The notes under the pieces were generated by a model that did not search any database, had not been told where the DNA came from, and worked only from the letters and a program-made list of their open reading frames with translations. From Fallopia convolvulus (taxonomy: Eukaryota; Streptophyta; Magnoliopsida; Caryophyllales; Polygonaceae): 64,000 nt of DNA. The position numbers and the translations under genes are program-made. The stretch covers positions 39,192,795-39,256,794 of the forward strand of contig OZ024730.1 of the NCBI GenBank assembly GCA_964016875.1. Reading direction: 5' to 3'. This document shows positions 46,819-57,524 of the stretch, piece after piece (the stretch's first letter is position 1; each line of letters opens with the position of its first letter).

Positions 46819-49467
46819 TCATGGTGGTTCATGTCTGGCCATGTTAGGGTCTTCAAATACCGTGCCTGTAGCCTTACTGCCTCTGTGCACTTGGATTGCT
46901 AAATTGGGACCTTCTTCTTCTATTAGTAAGCTCGATATCCCTGGGTTAATGGTATAGTCCGAAAGCCAAGGTGGTTTGGACTTTTCTGTAACCTCTGTAG
47001 TAGGGCTTTTGTGCATGGGAGCATCATTGATCGGCAGATGTGGCTCGGTAGGGGCTGTGGTGTCTGGTTCGGGTTGAGTCAACTCTAGCCGTGCCACTCC
47101 AATTGGGTCGTTAGCTTTCTGATCTAAATTGAATTCCACCCGTTCCTCTCCTATATCAAAAGTGAGGAGTCCCTTACGCACATCAACTCTTGCTCCTACT
47201 GTGGCTAAGAATGGTCGCCCGAGAATTATGGGGACATGAGGGTCTTCAGGCATATCAAGGACAATAAAATCATTTGGTATGAAGAATTTCCCGACTTGAA
47301 TAGGGTAATCGTCCACTACTCCTGTTGCTTTGACACTTGACCCATCTGCCATGTACAGATTCATGTCTACTGGTTCCAGTGGTCCCATATTGGCTTTAAA
47401 CCAGATTGAGAGTGGAACTAGACTAGCACTGGCACCAAGATCGCATAAAGCTTTGAACTTGTGGTTGCCTATGCCGATTGTGATTGCAAACCTCCCAGGA
47501 TATCCAAGCTTTTCTGGAAGAGCTATGGATCTGACCTCGTCCTGCAACTCTGTAATAGATCTTTTCCTGCTAAGAATATCTTTCAAAATTTTAGTGTAAG
47601 CCGGCATTTCGCTTAGGGCCTCAGCGAATGGAATGGAAATATTGATGCCCTGAAGAATCTTAACGAAACGCTTGAACTTACTCTCAGTAGAGTCCATAGA
47701 TTTCTTAACTGGAAATGGAAGAGTTTTCACCATTCTCGGAACCAAGTTAGGCTCGAGAGGTGAGAGTACCGGGTCGACACTGGGGTCGTTTGGTGTCCTC
47801 GGCGGGTCGTTACCGACCCTGGTGGGGTCGTTAACGAGCCTGGGATTGAGAGGAGGACTCGGTTTAGAATACTTACCTGGGCTGAGCTCGTCAGGAATCC
47901 TCGGAGCGTCGTCATCCTGGCTTGTATGTTCGGTACTAGCTCTCGCTGGCTCGTTAACGAGCTGGCTGGCGAGATCTTGTTCCTCCTTCTCTTCAGCTTG
48001 AATTCTCTCCGGTAGTGTCTTCCCGCTTCTAAGGTGTACTGCTGCTATTTGGCCTCTAGGGTTCTCTTCGGTACGACCCGGGAGTTGCCCTTGTGGTCTT
48101 GGAATCCGTGCAACAAGGTCTCCTAGTTGGGAATCAACACTCTTCTTCCAAATATCGAACTCTCCCCATCTTTTATCCAATCCATTGATGCCCTCTTTAA
48201 TCTCTTGAGCCCATGATGGTGTCTCCTGATGGCCTGGAGGTCGATATGGTGCAGGTCGTCTATCTTGCGGGGGCCCTGTGTAATTATGATTTGCATTCTG
48301 ATTGCCCCATGATTGATAGTTGTTCGACCTGTCATTGTAATTAGGCTGGTTCCTGTAGGGTCCTCTCATGTAATTCATCTCAGCTATCGTCTCAGCGGTT
48401 ATAACCTGCTCAATGTTAGTGCAAGCAGAAGTGCTATGCGCAGAAGAACCACATTCTTGACATGATTGAGAGGATTTCAGAAAACTTACCTGTTTCCTCA
48501 AACGGTTGACCTCATCTTGTAAGAATTGATTTTTAACATCGGGGTCAACTTCATCTCGATTGGGCACATAGAGACGTTTTTGAGTTTGTGGAGCCTGCTG
48601 GGTTCCGTACATAGCATCGTAATTTGCCAGCTTGTCCAACAGTTCCCACGCCTCTGTCGGGTTCATCTCTATAAAACCGCACGCAGTATGCGTGTTGATG
48701 TGGTTCTTGGTCTCTGCGTTGATACCCTGGAAAAAGATTTCTTGCAATACATATAATGGTTGCCCATGAGTAGGGCATTGTCTAAGCATCTCTTTAAATC
48801 TTTCCCATGTTTCAACAAAGGTCTCATTAGGCAACTGGTGATAAGAGGTGATGCGTTTCCTTAACTCCGTTGTCTTAGCAGGAGGGAAAAACTTTGTAAG
48901 AAATTGATCATACAAAGCTTTCCAAGTCCTGATAGACTTAGAAGGTAGGCTCTCTAACCAGTTCAGGGCCTTTCCAGTAAGTGACCATCTAAAAGCTTTC
49001 AACAGAACATATTCTAGTGAGACACCTTCAGCAGCTATGGTGTCACATAAATCAAGAAAAATTTTAATATGTTCCATAGGGCACTTAGCAGGTTTCCCTT
49101 CAAACTGAGCCCGTTTAATCAAGGATATAAATTGAGACTTGATCTCAAAAGGTTTCTCTATCGCAGGAAGCACAATAGGAGATTCTGGCACCCTCAGTTC
49201 CGGATGCATGTATTGCTTGGCATTCCTTGGATAGGCGTTTAGCTCTTCTTGCAGTCGAGCCTTGTCTGCATTAGCGCCGTCCTTCTCGGCTTTCAGTGCC
49301 TCCATCTGGGTCCGGAGGATCTCTAGCTCTCGAGCCATCTCTTCAGCTGTGGCCATGGCTCGATTTTCTCGGAGTCGTCGGTGCAGGGAACGTTCGGGTT
49401 CTGAATAATAACTGGAGCTATCAAACTGAAGCCTTCTTCGTCCTACCGGCATACACTGAGAAAACAA
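46819..49467 (-). CDS. Athila-like gag-protease polyprotein, 882 aa, open frame
   Basis: One uninterrupted frame from ATG 49467; an internal start at MATAEEMARELE (about residue 38) is also possible. A coiled-coil-like segment (residues ~40-75) precedes the gag domain, which contains FLDLCDTIAAEGVS, LKAFRWSLTGKALNWL and FLTKFFPPAKT. A CCHC zinc knuckle, CQECGSSAHSTSAC, lies in the middle. A retropepsin-like protease appears near residues 660-760 with LCDLGASASLVPLS (the DLGAS form of the active site typical of Athila) and ILGRPFLATVGARVDV. The frame ends before any RT. Part of a TCGTTAACGA pair is translated as RLVNDPTRVGND. Gag would form the particle and the protease would cleave it. Conservation of such a long frame among decayed neighbours suggests a recent insertion. 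Confidence 0.88.
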   Translation of the reverse strand: MFSQCMPVGRRRLQFDSSSYYSEPERSLHRRLRENRAMATAEEMARELEILRTQMEALKAEKDGANADKARLQEELNAYPRNAKQYMHPELRVPESPIVLPAIEKPFEIKSQFISLIKRAQFEGKPAKCPMEHIKIFLDLCDTIAAEGVSLEYVLLKAFRWSLTGKALNWLESLPSKSIRTWKALYDQFLTKFFPPAKTTELRKRITSYHQLPNETFVETWERFKEMLRQCPTHGQPLYVLQEIFFQGINAETKNHINTHTACGFIEMNPTEAWELLDKLANYDAMYGTQQAPQTQKRLYVPNRDEVDPDVKNQFLQDEVNRLRKQVSFLKSSQSCQECGSSAHSTSACTNIEQVITAETIAEMNYMRGPYRNQPNYNDRSNNYQSWGNQNANHNYTGPPQDRRPAPYRPPGHQETPSWAQEIKEGINGLDKRWGEFDIWKKSVDSQLGDLVARIPRPQGQLPGRTEENPRGQIAAVHLRSGKTLPERIQAEEKEEQDLASQLVNEPARASTEHTSQDDDAPRIPDELSPGKYSKPSPPLNPRLVNDPTRVGNDPPRTPNDPSVDPVLSPLEPNLVPRMVKTLPFPVKKSMDSTESKFKRFVKILQGINISIPFAEALSEMPAYTKILKDILSRKRSITELQDEVRSIALPEKLGYPGRFAITIGIGNHKFKALCDLGASASLVPLSIWFKANMGPLEPVDMNLYMADGSSVKATGVVDDYPIQVGKFFIPNDFIVLDMPEDPHVPIILGRPFLATVGARVDVRKGLLTFDIGEERVEFNLDQKANDPIGVARLELTQPEPDTTAPTEPHLPINDAPMHKSPTTEVTEKSKPPWLSDYTINPGISSLLIEEEGPNLAIQVHRGSKATGTVFEDPNMARHEPP

Positions 49468-49544
49468 ACAAAGAAAACAAAAATTAAAAACAAAAACGGG
49501 GTCGGGCTAGTCCCGATCCCAAAGATAAACTAACAACTCGTTGT

Positions 49545-49566
49545 TTCCCCGGCAACGGCGCCAATT
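49545..49566 (-). promoter_or_regulatory. Primer-binding site of the Athila-like element
   Basis: On the minus strand AATTGGCGCCGTTGCCGGGG directly follows the LTR end (AACA at 49567). TTGGCGCCGTTGCCGGGGA is the usual Athila primer site. Confidence 0.85.
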
Positions 49567-50248
49567 TGTTGATAGGGTTTCTCGGTCAACAAATAAATTT
49601 GTAAGTCAAGACCCCGCTGAGTACAGTGGAGTCAGGATCGTTCCACAGGAAGCAAGGTTGTTTGTCTATCAATCTAATAAAAATCAAACAAAATCAAACA
49701 CAATTACTCACGAGATGCCTCGTTAACGACCTTGTCAGGATCGTTACCGAACCACCGAATATAAAAACATCTATTAACGAACTAATAAAATTCTAACTAA
49801 CACTCAGTACCGAAGCAAGCATTCAACAACGAAGATTTATCAGAAATAATTCAATAAAAATAAATATCTAGGATAAGGGACACCACAGCATAGCCAAGCA
49901 TAAGAATTCGTAAGTAGATAAATCATGCCTTTAAATAGATAGAGTCATCAACTTTCACTGACTAGACAAGTAAATTAATCTATTTTCATAAACCAACTCA
50001 CTCAATTGCTTGTTTTGGATCTAAAGCTTGAAACTTCCGTTTTCAAACAATATCAACCTTCAAGTTACTAGCTTTCTCTTTCAATCAAGTTAAAACTCAA
50101 ATTACCTCAACTCCCGTTTCGGTATTAAGCACAACAAACAATCTCAATAAAAATAAAAGGCATTCAAAACACTATCATACTTCATCAAACATGCTCAACT
50201 ATGCCGGGCTTAACCCCGACCCTAGAAAAATAGACTACTCACTACTCA
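49567..50248 (-). mobile_element. 5' LTR of the Athila-like element, partial
   Basis: This matches 40780-41462 of the other LTR at nearly every base, then stops. The remaining ~830 bp is missing and is replaced by an inverted copy (50279-50913). The U3 and promoter part of this LTR is therefore absent, so the element lacks its normal 5' promoter. Confidence 0.88.
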
Positions 50249-50278
50249 TAGTTGAGCATGTTTGATGAATAATAAAAT

Positions 50279-50913
50279 AAGCCCGGCATAGTTGAGCATG
50301 TTTGATGAAGTATGATAGTGTTTTGAATGCCTTTTATTTTTATTGAGATTGTTTGTTGTGCTTAATACCGAAACGGGAGTTGAGGTAATTTCAGTTTTAA
50401 CTTGATTGAAAGAGAAAGTTAGTAACTTGAAGGTTGATATTGTTTGAAAACGGAAGTTTCAAGCTTTAGATCCAAAACAAGCAATTGAGTGAGTTGGTTT
50501 ATGAAAATAGATTAATTTACTTGTCTAGTCAATGAAAGTTGATGACTCTATCTATTTAAAGGCATGATTTATCTACTTACGAATTCTTATGCTTGGCTAT
50601 GCTGTGGTGTCCCTTATCCTAGATATTTGTTTTTATTGAATTATTTCTGACAAATCTTCGTTGTTGAATGCTTGCTTCGGTACTGAGTGTTAGTTAGAAT
50701 TTTATTAGTTCGTTAATAGATGTTCTTATATTCGGTGGTTCGGTAACGATCCTGACAAGGTCGTTAACGAGGCATCTCGTGAGTAATTGTGTTTGATTTT
50801 GTTTGATTTTTATTAGATTGATAGACAAACAACCTTGCTTCCTGTGGAACGATCCTGACTCCACTGTACTCAGCGGGGTCTTGACTTACAAATTTATTTG
50901 TTGGCCGAGAAAC
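50279..50913 (+). repeat. Inverted copy of the Athila-like LTR segment
   Basis: This is the reverse complement of 49577-50211, the same 635-bp length, with a 67-bp spacer between the arms. A few single-base differences distinguish the arms. At some of them this arm agrees with the distant LTR at 40780 rather than with its neighbour (for example CGGCCAACAA). The end lacks the last ~10 bases of the LTR. Confidence 0.92.
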
Positions 50914-51345
50914 ATCATTGCATATAATCCGTGTGACATGCACGGTCCAAGCGAGGCTCGTGATCGTTGCATATAATCTATGCGGTATGCGCGGTCCGAG
51001 CGAGGCTCGTGATCATTGCATATAAATTATGCAGCATGCGCGATCTGAGCGAGGCTCGTGATCGTTGCATATAATCTATGCAGCATGCGCGGTCAGAGCG
51101 AGGCTCGTGATCGTTGCATATAATCAGTGTGACATACGTGCTCCGAGCAAGGCTCGTGATCGTTGGATATAATTTGTGGGACATGCGCGGTCCGAGCGAG
51201 GCTCTTAATTGTTGCATATAATCTATGCGCCATGCGCGGTCTGAGCGAGGTTCGTGATAGTTGCCCATAATCTATGGAATCTGCGTTCCGAGTAAGGCTC
51301 AAAATCGCATCATATAATCAAAGTGTGGCATGCGCTGTCCGCTCA
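50914..51345 (+). repeat. 49-bp tandem array, right part
   Basis: About eight to nine units with CATATAATC, GCATGCGCGGTCCGAGCGAG and GCTCGTGATCGTT. The period is 49 bp (GAGGCTCG at 50953 and 51002). It continues the array at 40690. Confidence 0.92.
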
Positions 51346-51689
51346 ATGCTTGGGGTCACCACGTAATCAAACAAAACAAAGATGACTCGATGTGGCTCGA
51401 CTAGTCTGCAAGCTTTGCAACACTCGAGCCATGGGGTTGGATCGGGATGAAAGGGGCCTTTTTAACCCTCAGAAGACGCGTAATATAAACCATATACAGA
51501 GATAAAAGAGGAAAATGCATAAAACAAGGTCGCGACGGCCAAAAAAGTTATATTACAAGCCCTAGGCAAGGGTTACCACAACAAAAAAAAACTTGATGAA
51601 CTCGAATAACGAACACAAGGTCGCGACGACCAAAACAAGGTCGCGACAACAAGGTCGCGACGGCCAAAAAAGTTATATAAACCTACGAA
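51346..51689. other. Rearranged 3' region with GGTCGCGAC repeats
   Basis: AACAAGGTCGCGACGGCCAA with AAAAAGTTATAT occurs at 51522 and 51645. Shorter AAGGTCGCGAC copies lie between them. The piece at 51560-51610 resembles LTR sequence (GGCAAGGGTTACCACAAC). No gene is visible. Confidence 0.5.
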
Positions 51690-52380
51690 CACAGAATAAC
51701 GAACTAAAACACAGGTTCTGTACCGAGGCAAGTGAACTCGATAACGAATTTAACGAAAGCAAAAAAAACTAAATAAGAATAAAAATCTAGGACAAGGGTT
51801 ACCACAACATAGCCATGCATATAAACTCGTAAGAAGATAAAGATAAAAATCAAGGACAAGGGTTACCACAAAATTATCAACTTTCGCTGATTAGCAAGCA
51901 AATCAATCAATTCTCATAAATTAATTCACTCAATCACTTGTTTTGGATCCAAAGTTTTTTTTCGAAACTTTCGTAATAGAACAATATCAACCTTCAAGTC
52001 ATCAACTTTCTCTTTCGATCAAATTGAGAACTCAAATTGCCTCGACTATCGTCCAAGCATAAACACAAAAAGTAATTATAATAGATAAAAGGCATTCAAA
52101 ACATCAACTTGCTCATCAAACATGCATAACTATGCCGGGTTTCAACCCCAACCCTAGATAAGAAAACTACTCACTACTCATAGTAATAAAACAAAAAACT
52201 TTAATAAAAGAGCACATTGAAAACAAAACAAACTTACTCAAAATTAATAAGAGAATTATCATCTTACAAACTCCAGAAGAATCCGAAAAACACAGAACAA
52301 CACCGAGTACAAATCCGACTAACGACCCTCGTCCTCTCTCTCGATCGAACCAAACTCGCAATCTTCTCCTACTCGACCTC
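51690..52380 (-). mobile_element. Athila-like LTR (subfamily B), left part
   Basis: It aligns with the middle of the LTR at 40780: AACGAACTAA, TACCGAGGCAAG, CTAGGACAAGGGTTACCACAAC and GCCGGGTTTCAACCCC. It is interrupted at 52380 by a solo LTR and resumes at 53880. Its first ~150 bp are missing. Confidence 0.78.
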
Positions 52381-53874
52381 AGATGTTCGTGTTTTTGGTC
52401 TAGTTTTTGGTAGGGTTTTCTTAGTTTTTAGGATTAGTTTTGATAAGTTTAGGGTTAGTTTTGTGTGTTTTTGGATAGTTTTGCATATTTTGTGAAAAGT
52501 ATGGAAGCTACTCCGTTTTGTGTATTTTTGTAGGTTTGAGCAAGGAAAAGGTGATGTTCGGAGCTGAATTTGGAGTGCTTGATGAAGGACGGGGGAATGC
52601 AAGATGATGAAGTCGAAGTCTAAGTTATTGAAGAAGAAGTGTTGAAGAAGCCAAGCCCAGGCTCGTCAACGAGGCTGTGAGGGCTCGTTAACGAGGTTAC
52701 GAGATAGAGTTTTCGAGAGTCTGATTTTGTGACTTACCGATCCTGTGCGAGAATTTATTTTGTGTCGGTAGAGTGTTTTTAATGAATTTTAGGATTATTA
52801 TATTATTTATTTTAGGTCTTGTTATCCTTTTAGATTTTATTTCTATCTTTTTAGAGTAGATTTCTATCTTTTAGTAAAGTTTTTATCTTCTAGCTTTTTT
52901 ATTTAGCCTTATTAGTATAAATACCCTTCTATCTAGCCTAGAAAAAGGGGGGACGAATTGAAGCAAGCAAGTAGTGAAGGAGGAAGAGCCGAGAGAGAGA
53001 GAGAGAAGAGTCCGAAGTTCGAGATCGAGAGCCATGGTGGACGAAAGTTTCCGGGGTTGTTAATCACAAGTTTGATTCGGTGTTTTGTATTTTTTTCGGT
53101 TTCTTCTGAATTCTGTAAGATAATATTTTATTCTTAATTTGAAGTAGTTGTTTTGATTCTCAATGTTTTCTTTTGTTGAAGTTATTTATTTCTTAGTTAT
53201 GAATAGTGAGTAGTTTTCTTATCTAGGGTCGGGGTTGAAACCCGACATAGTTATGCATGGTTGATGAGTGAGATGATGTGTTGAATGCCTTTAATCTATT
53301 TTTGAGATTGTTTGTCGTGTTTATACCTAGATGAAAGTCAAGGTAATTTGAGTTTTTGACTTGATTGAGAGAGAAAGTTACAAACTTGAAGGTTGATATT
53401 GTTTGAATGCGAAAGTTTGAAGCTTTAGATCCAAAACAAGCAATTGAGTGAATTAGTTTATGAAAGTAGATTAATTTACTTGTTAAGTCAATGAAAGTTG
53501 ATGCATCTATCTATTTAAAGGCATGATATTTATCTTCTTACGAGTTTGTGTGCATGACTATGTTGTGGTAACCCTTGTCCTAGATCTTTGTTTTGTTTGA
53601 ATTCTCCTAGGTTTTACTCGTTACTGAGTTCGTAGCCTCGGTACCAAACCTGTTTAGTTCGTTATTTTGAGTCATTTGTTTGCGGTTGTTCGTTAACGAC
53701 CCTGACAACGTCATTAACGAGGCTGCTAGTGAGTGTTTGCTTGTTTTTGTTTGATTTTTAGTAGTTGATAGATAAATAAACCTTGCTTCTCGTGGAACGA
53801 TCCTGACTCCCCTATACTTAGCGGGGTCTTGACTTATAAATTTATTTGTTGTCCAGAGTAAAGGCCCGTCAACA
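52381..53874 (+). mobile_element. Solo LTR (Athila-like, plus orientation)
   Basis: It begins (A)GATGTTCGTG and ends CCGTCAACA, equivalent to the TGATGTTCGC...ATCAACA ends of the LTR at 40780 read on the minus strand. Five-base ACCTC target duplications lie at 52376-52380 and 53875-53879. No internal sequence is present, so the element was reduced to one LTR by recombination. It sits in reverse orientation inside a related LTR. Confidence 0.9.
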
Positions 53875-53879
53875 ACCTC

Positions 53880-54458
53880 TCCTAAAACTAATCTGACTCT
53901 CCCCTTTCTAAGGCATAGAACAAGGGTTTTTATACTAAGAAAGCTATCTATAAAAAAACCTATGAGATAAAAACTTACCCTAAAAAGTTAACAAGATAAA
54001 AGATATAAGATATAACAACCCTAAAGTCGGATAAAACCCTACCGACACGGAGCCATCGTTAACGACCCCGCACAGGGTTGGTAGAAATCACAAACTCCAC
54101 TTAAAAAATTCTATCTTTTAGCCTCGTTAACGACCTTCACAGGATCGTTAACGAGTCTCTTTGGCTTTTCTTCGACTTCTTCTCGACTTAAACTTGGACT
54201 TTCGACTTGAACTTCTCACACAATCTTCCTCTCTAACTTAAAGCTTTCCATCCTCCACCACAACACTCCAACTCAGCTCAAAAAGCACTCTTTCTGCTCA
54301 AAACCCTACAAAAAGACACAAAATGGAGTAGATTCCATACTTTTCACAAAATATGCAAACTCATCCAAAAACACACAGAACTAACTCTAAAAGCTACTAA
54401 AACTAAACTAAACAAGCTAAGAAACATACCAAAAACTACACTAAAAATACGAATATCA
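53880..54458 (-). mobile_element. Athila-like LTR (subfamily B), right part
   Basis: This continues 51690-52380: CTCCCCTTTCTAAGGCATAG, TTTTATACTAAGAAAGC, and the end ACTAAAAATACGAATATCA. It carries a TCGTTAACGA pair 21 bp apart at 54126/54147. Confidence 0.78.
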
Positions 54459-54489
54459 ACATCCCATCAATGCTACTCAGCAACTCATC

Positions 54490-55061
54490 CTAGTACGCAG
54501 CCGACTTAACATATTTGGGCCCTGCAGCCTCCACCTCCTCGTTGAGCTCCTTGACGCGATGGTGAAGGCTGTTGTTCTCCTCCTCCTCCTCCTTCTGGAG
54601 CTCTGATTCCTTCTCCTTGTAATATTTATGTTCCTTGAAGAGTTTGGTCCGCAGGTCCTCAACCGAGGCCTGTAAATCCCCGACCAAGGCCTTCGCATTC
54701 GCAGCCTCCTCCTTCGCCTTGGCCGCCTCCTTGGGCTCATCCTTCGCTGCGACTTCCATAGTCCAAACCCGCCTCTTAGTATCTGCGAGGGCCTTCTCCT
54801 TCTTGGCGCACTCCTCCATGCTAGCCTTGTGCCTCTCCTCCATCTTATCCATTTTCTTGTGGAGGAGGTTGATGCGGCTACAATTGTAATTCTCGGAGAA
54901 ATTATGCTGGAAAATCAAAAATATATTAGGGAAGAACAAGCAAGAAATTTCAAGCGAGGCTTATAAAGAAGAACAAAACATACCATCGCCGAGTAGCAGA
55001 GGGCCTCGTCGTTAAGGGTGTCCTCGGAGAGATTGTTCGCCCACGCAATCTCCTCCTTCTA
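54490..55061 (-). pseudogene. Coiled-coil ORF of a gypsy-type element (two exons visible), decayed
   Basis: Minus strand. The downstream exon 54906-54490 encodes a long Lys/Glu/Ala helix (KMDKMEERHKASMEECAKKE, AAKAKEEAANAKALV, HHRVKELNEEVEAAG) and ends at TAG 54490-54492. It joins, through a GT-AG intron of 77 bp (54983-54907), to an upstream piece reading KEEIAWANNLSEDTLNDEAL, CYSAM. A stop (TAG) precedes this at about 55059, but Pro/Ala-rich coding-like sequence continues to about 55440 (APKTLAPKVPAPAKVEEVK). Such coiled-coil C-termini are common in 'putative gypsy type transposon' proteins. It could be the antisense extra ORF known from some Tat elements, here separated by LTR insertions. 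That link is inferred from position only. Confidence 0.5.
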
Positions 55062-55189
55062 GTCGCTACTGTTCCAGTTCCTGAGAGCGCCCCGGGACGG
55101 CCCGGGGCAGTGGAACTTCGCGGCAGGAGAGCCAGTGGCGGCAAGAACTCGCCCCTCGAGGCTAGAACTTGGGACAACTCCCTCCCCAA

Positions 55190-55703
55190 GGAGCTGCGTT
55201 GGCTGTCCCCTTTGTGCTTCTTCCTTTTTTCTTTGCGAGTTGACGCCTATGTTTCCTTCCTTATATAACTGGCCCCATCGCCGGATCGCGGGCGGGGGGA
55301 GGGGGGTCTGGGAGGACGCCCGGGTATTGTCTTCTTTAGGTGGTTCCCCCTAAACAATTTTCACCTCTTCGACCTTCGCAGGGGCCGGCACCTTCGGCGC
55401 CAGGGTCTTCGGGGCCCAGAGATCTGCGCGGCGGGCCCTGCTCTGTGCACGGGAAAAATGAATTGTGATAAATATTTTGGCTATTATCTGGAAAAAAGGT
55501 ACTTTTATTTACTATCCTTATTTTTTATTTTTTATTTTTCTATAAAATTAAATACGACGGTTATTCATTATGATGGAGGATTCTATCTTAGTCGAAAGAT
55601 AGAATTTCCACTTGGATTGGGAAACAAGAAATCGCTTATTGGGCTTGGAGCATTATCGGCCCGCCCTTAGAGATAGAGTTTTCTACCTTCTATATCCCTC
55701 TCT
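55190..55703. other. Coding remnant then LTR-like flank of the Tekay insertion
   Basis: To about 55445 the sequence is GC-rich and continues the decayed minus-strand coiled-coil gene. From 55446 it becomes AT-rich and ends TTCTATATCCCTCTCT at the Tekay LTR. Together with 63117-63210 (TCTCCTCCATTATAAATAC) it may form another, unidentified LTR that received the Tekay element. Confidence 0.4.
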
Positions 55704-57511
55704 TGTGACATCCTTATACCCTATGACGTATACTTTTTACTAACTTCTTATTTTATATAAACAAATAATTCACATATAAGCAAGTATCCACAAAAGCACA
55801 AAGTAGAAAGTAACAACCATATAAGGTTGCCCACACACACACACACACATAGGTAGTTACTTCTTATACTAATACATCTATTACTCTAACTTCTTTTACA
55901 ACCCATATGTCTATGATGCAAAAAGAGGAGGAGGAGAAGGTTGCATTGAGCTTCAACCGGCCGACCTGTATGAATGTGACCTCTAAAAAATACACACGCA
56001 AATAAGTTCTAGCTGAGCGTAAAAAAATGTTTTGCGATTTACGTGAGTCGCATACTCAGTGAATATAAATCATCATCAATTATTTCACATAGAGTCAAAC
56101 ATTTAGTCCTTGTATATATACATACATATTATATATGTCATATATGAATATTCTATACAAATGCTAATGTCGATGTAATCGATTCATTATTCTGTGAACT
56201 GTTCAAGCCTGAATCTTCCCCGGGTTTACTATATATGCACTCTTATGCTCCCTTTAAGAAAGAAATCCGAAGATCTCCTCATTATGACTCTTATGGTTGC
56301 TTTAAGAAAGAAATCCGAAGATTTCCTTATTACGACCCACATGTCCTTATGATCCGTAGATCTTGTATGATCCGAAGATCCTATATGACCCGTAGGTCAT
56401 GTAATACAAATTCAGGGCAAGACATACTTTATGTGCAAACAACTATGGAAACAACTATGGAAATCACATGTCCTTTTAAATCTCATTGCAATATGCTATG
56501 TAATCAAGTGCATCCTATAATCATATATCATATGCCATCTGCTAACATACCTTCTGTGCAAAAAACTATGGAAATTTCAAAGTTATCACTTATAGCACAT
56601 ATAGCTCATATAGCACATAGGGTTTAATCTTCGGACTATACTCACCTGTTTAAGACAGATACTATATCTCTTCCCTTTTTCCTTGACCACGATCTATGAC
56701 TTGTGCTCCTATATATAACCCAATGCAAATTAGGCTATTTACTCTTATAAATTCTAACCCCAAATGTAGTGAAATGCCAATATGAATTATAACTTGTTGT
56801 GCATAATTCCAAATCTGTTAAAACTTGACATCGATAAAATATATATAAAGAAGAACATTTTTCAAGTTCAAACCTTTGTGAAAAACTTGATCAATGGACT
56901 CCCTAATATCCTTACAAAACAAAACCCTAAAATTACTCTGAAATCTTTTACCGAATATAAATCCAATATCGAAAACATCCTCCGAGAACTATAAATCGAC
57001 TGATTTTCAAATCAAAAGCAACTGTAGATCTAGATTTGGAAAAATCAATGAAATCCACATGAACCATTAACTAATTAAAACTTACCAAATCATGCTTGTA
57101 CTTCGAGATTAAAACCCGATAGAAGAGATCTTATACCAAATCCACAAAAAAAAAGAAAACCTTGATCAAATTTCCTTGTCTACTCTCGTTCTTTTGTGAT
57201 CTACGTAAGTTAAATGCCAAATAAACATGGAATACATATATATAAAGATGGATGGAGTCGGTGTAAGTGGAAGTCGGCAAAACATTAGAAAAATTCTACT
57301 TTTCACCCTGAAATCTCGTTTAATACAAACTTTACCCTAAAATAATTATTAATTAACTTTAAGTTTAAAACTTTTTAAAATATAAAAAACTTAATTAGAA
57401 AATATAAATTACTTTTCAAAGTGTACTATATATCATGTCAATATGCTGTGCATATGCTACTATTATTATATGAATGCAGAATGACGTATGCATTTGGTCG
57501 GGGATGTTACA
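55704..57511 (-). mobile_element. 3' LTR of the Tekay-type element
   Basis: Plus-strand ends are TGTGACATCC and GGGATGTTACA. It contains a (CA)n run at 55831-55848, a pair of CTTTAAGAAAGAAATCCGAAG repeats at 56250 and 56300, and a roughly 20-bp GATCCGTAGATC tandem repeat at 56349-56400. It matches 59860-61034 plus 62489-63116. Confidence 0.88.
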
Positions 57512-57512
57512 A

Positions 57513-57524
57513 TCCTCCCCCTCT
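57513..57524 (-). promoter_or_regulatory. Polypurine tract of the Tekay-type element
   Basis: On the minus strand AGAGGGGGAGGA directly precedes the LTR (TTGTAACATCC). It overlaps the last codons of the chromodomain frame, as is usual in this lineage. Confidence 0.8.

Larger units (their letters stand above)
40780..50248 (-). mobile_element. Athila-like Ty3/gypsy element lacking pol
   Basis: On the minus strand: 5' LTR (right, partial), primer site, gag-protease frame, 1.2 kb non-coding with a TATA box, ATHILA-type frame, non-coding region, 3' LTR (left). No RT, RNase H or integrase sequence was found, so copying would need enzymes from a relative. It splits a 49-bp array of the Tat-type element. 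The right LTR is joined to an inverted copy of itself. Confidence 0.85.
24957..51345 (+). mobile_element. Tat-type Ty3/gypsy retrotransposon, decayed and nested
   Basis: In order: 5' LTR, Tat-like primer site, gag, protease/RT/RNase H with a tandem duplication, integrase, and a long 3' non-coding region with two tandem arrays. CACTA-2 (32426-38496) and an Athila-like element (40780-50913) are inserted in it. Tat-lineage features are the RT block (CVDFKDLNKACPKDS, YVDE at the active site) and the long array-bearing 3' region. No 3' LTR was found before 51345, so the right boundary is uncertain. Stops, frameshifts and two altered catalytic residues show it is inactive. Confidence 0.75.
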
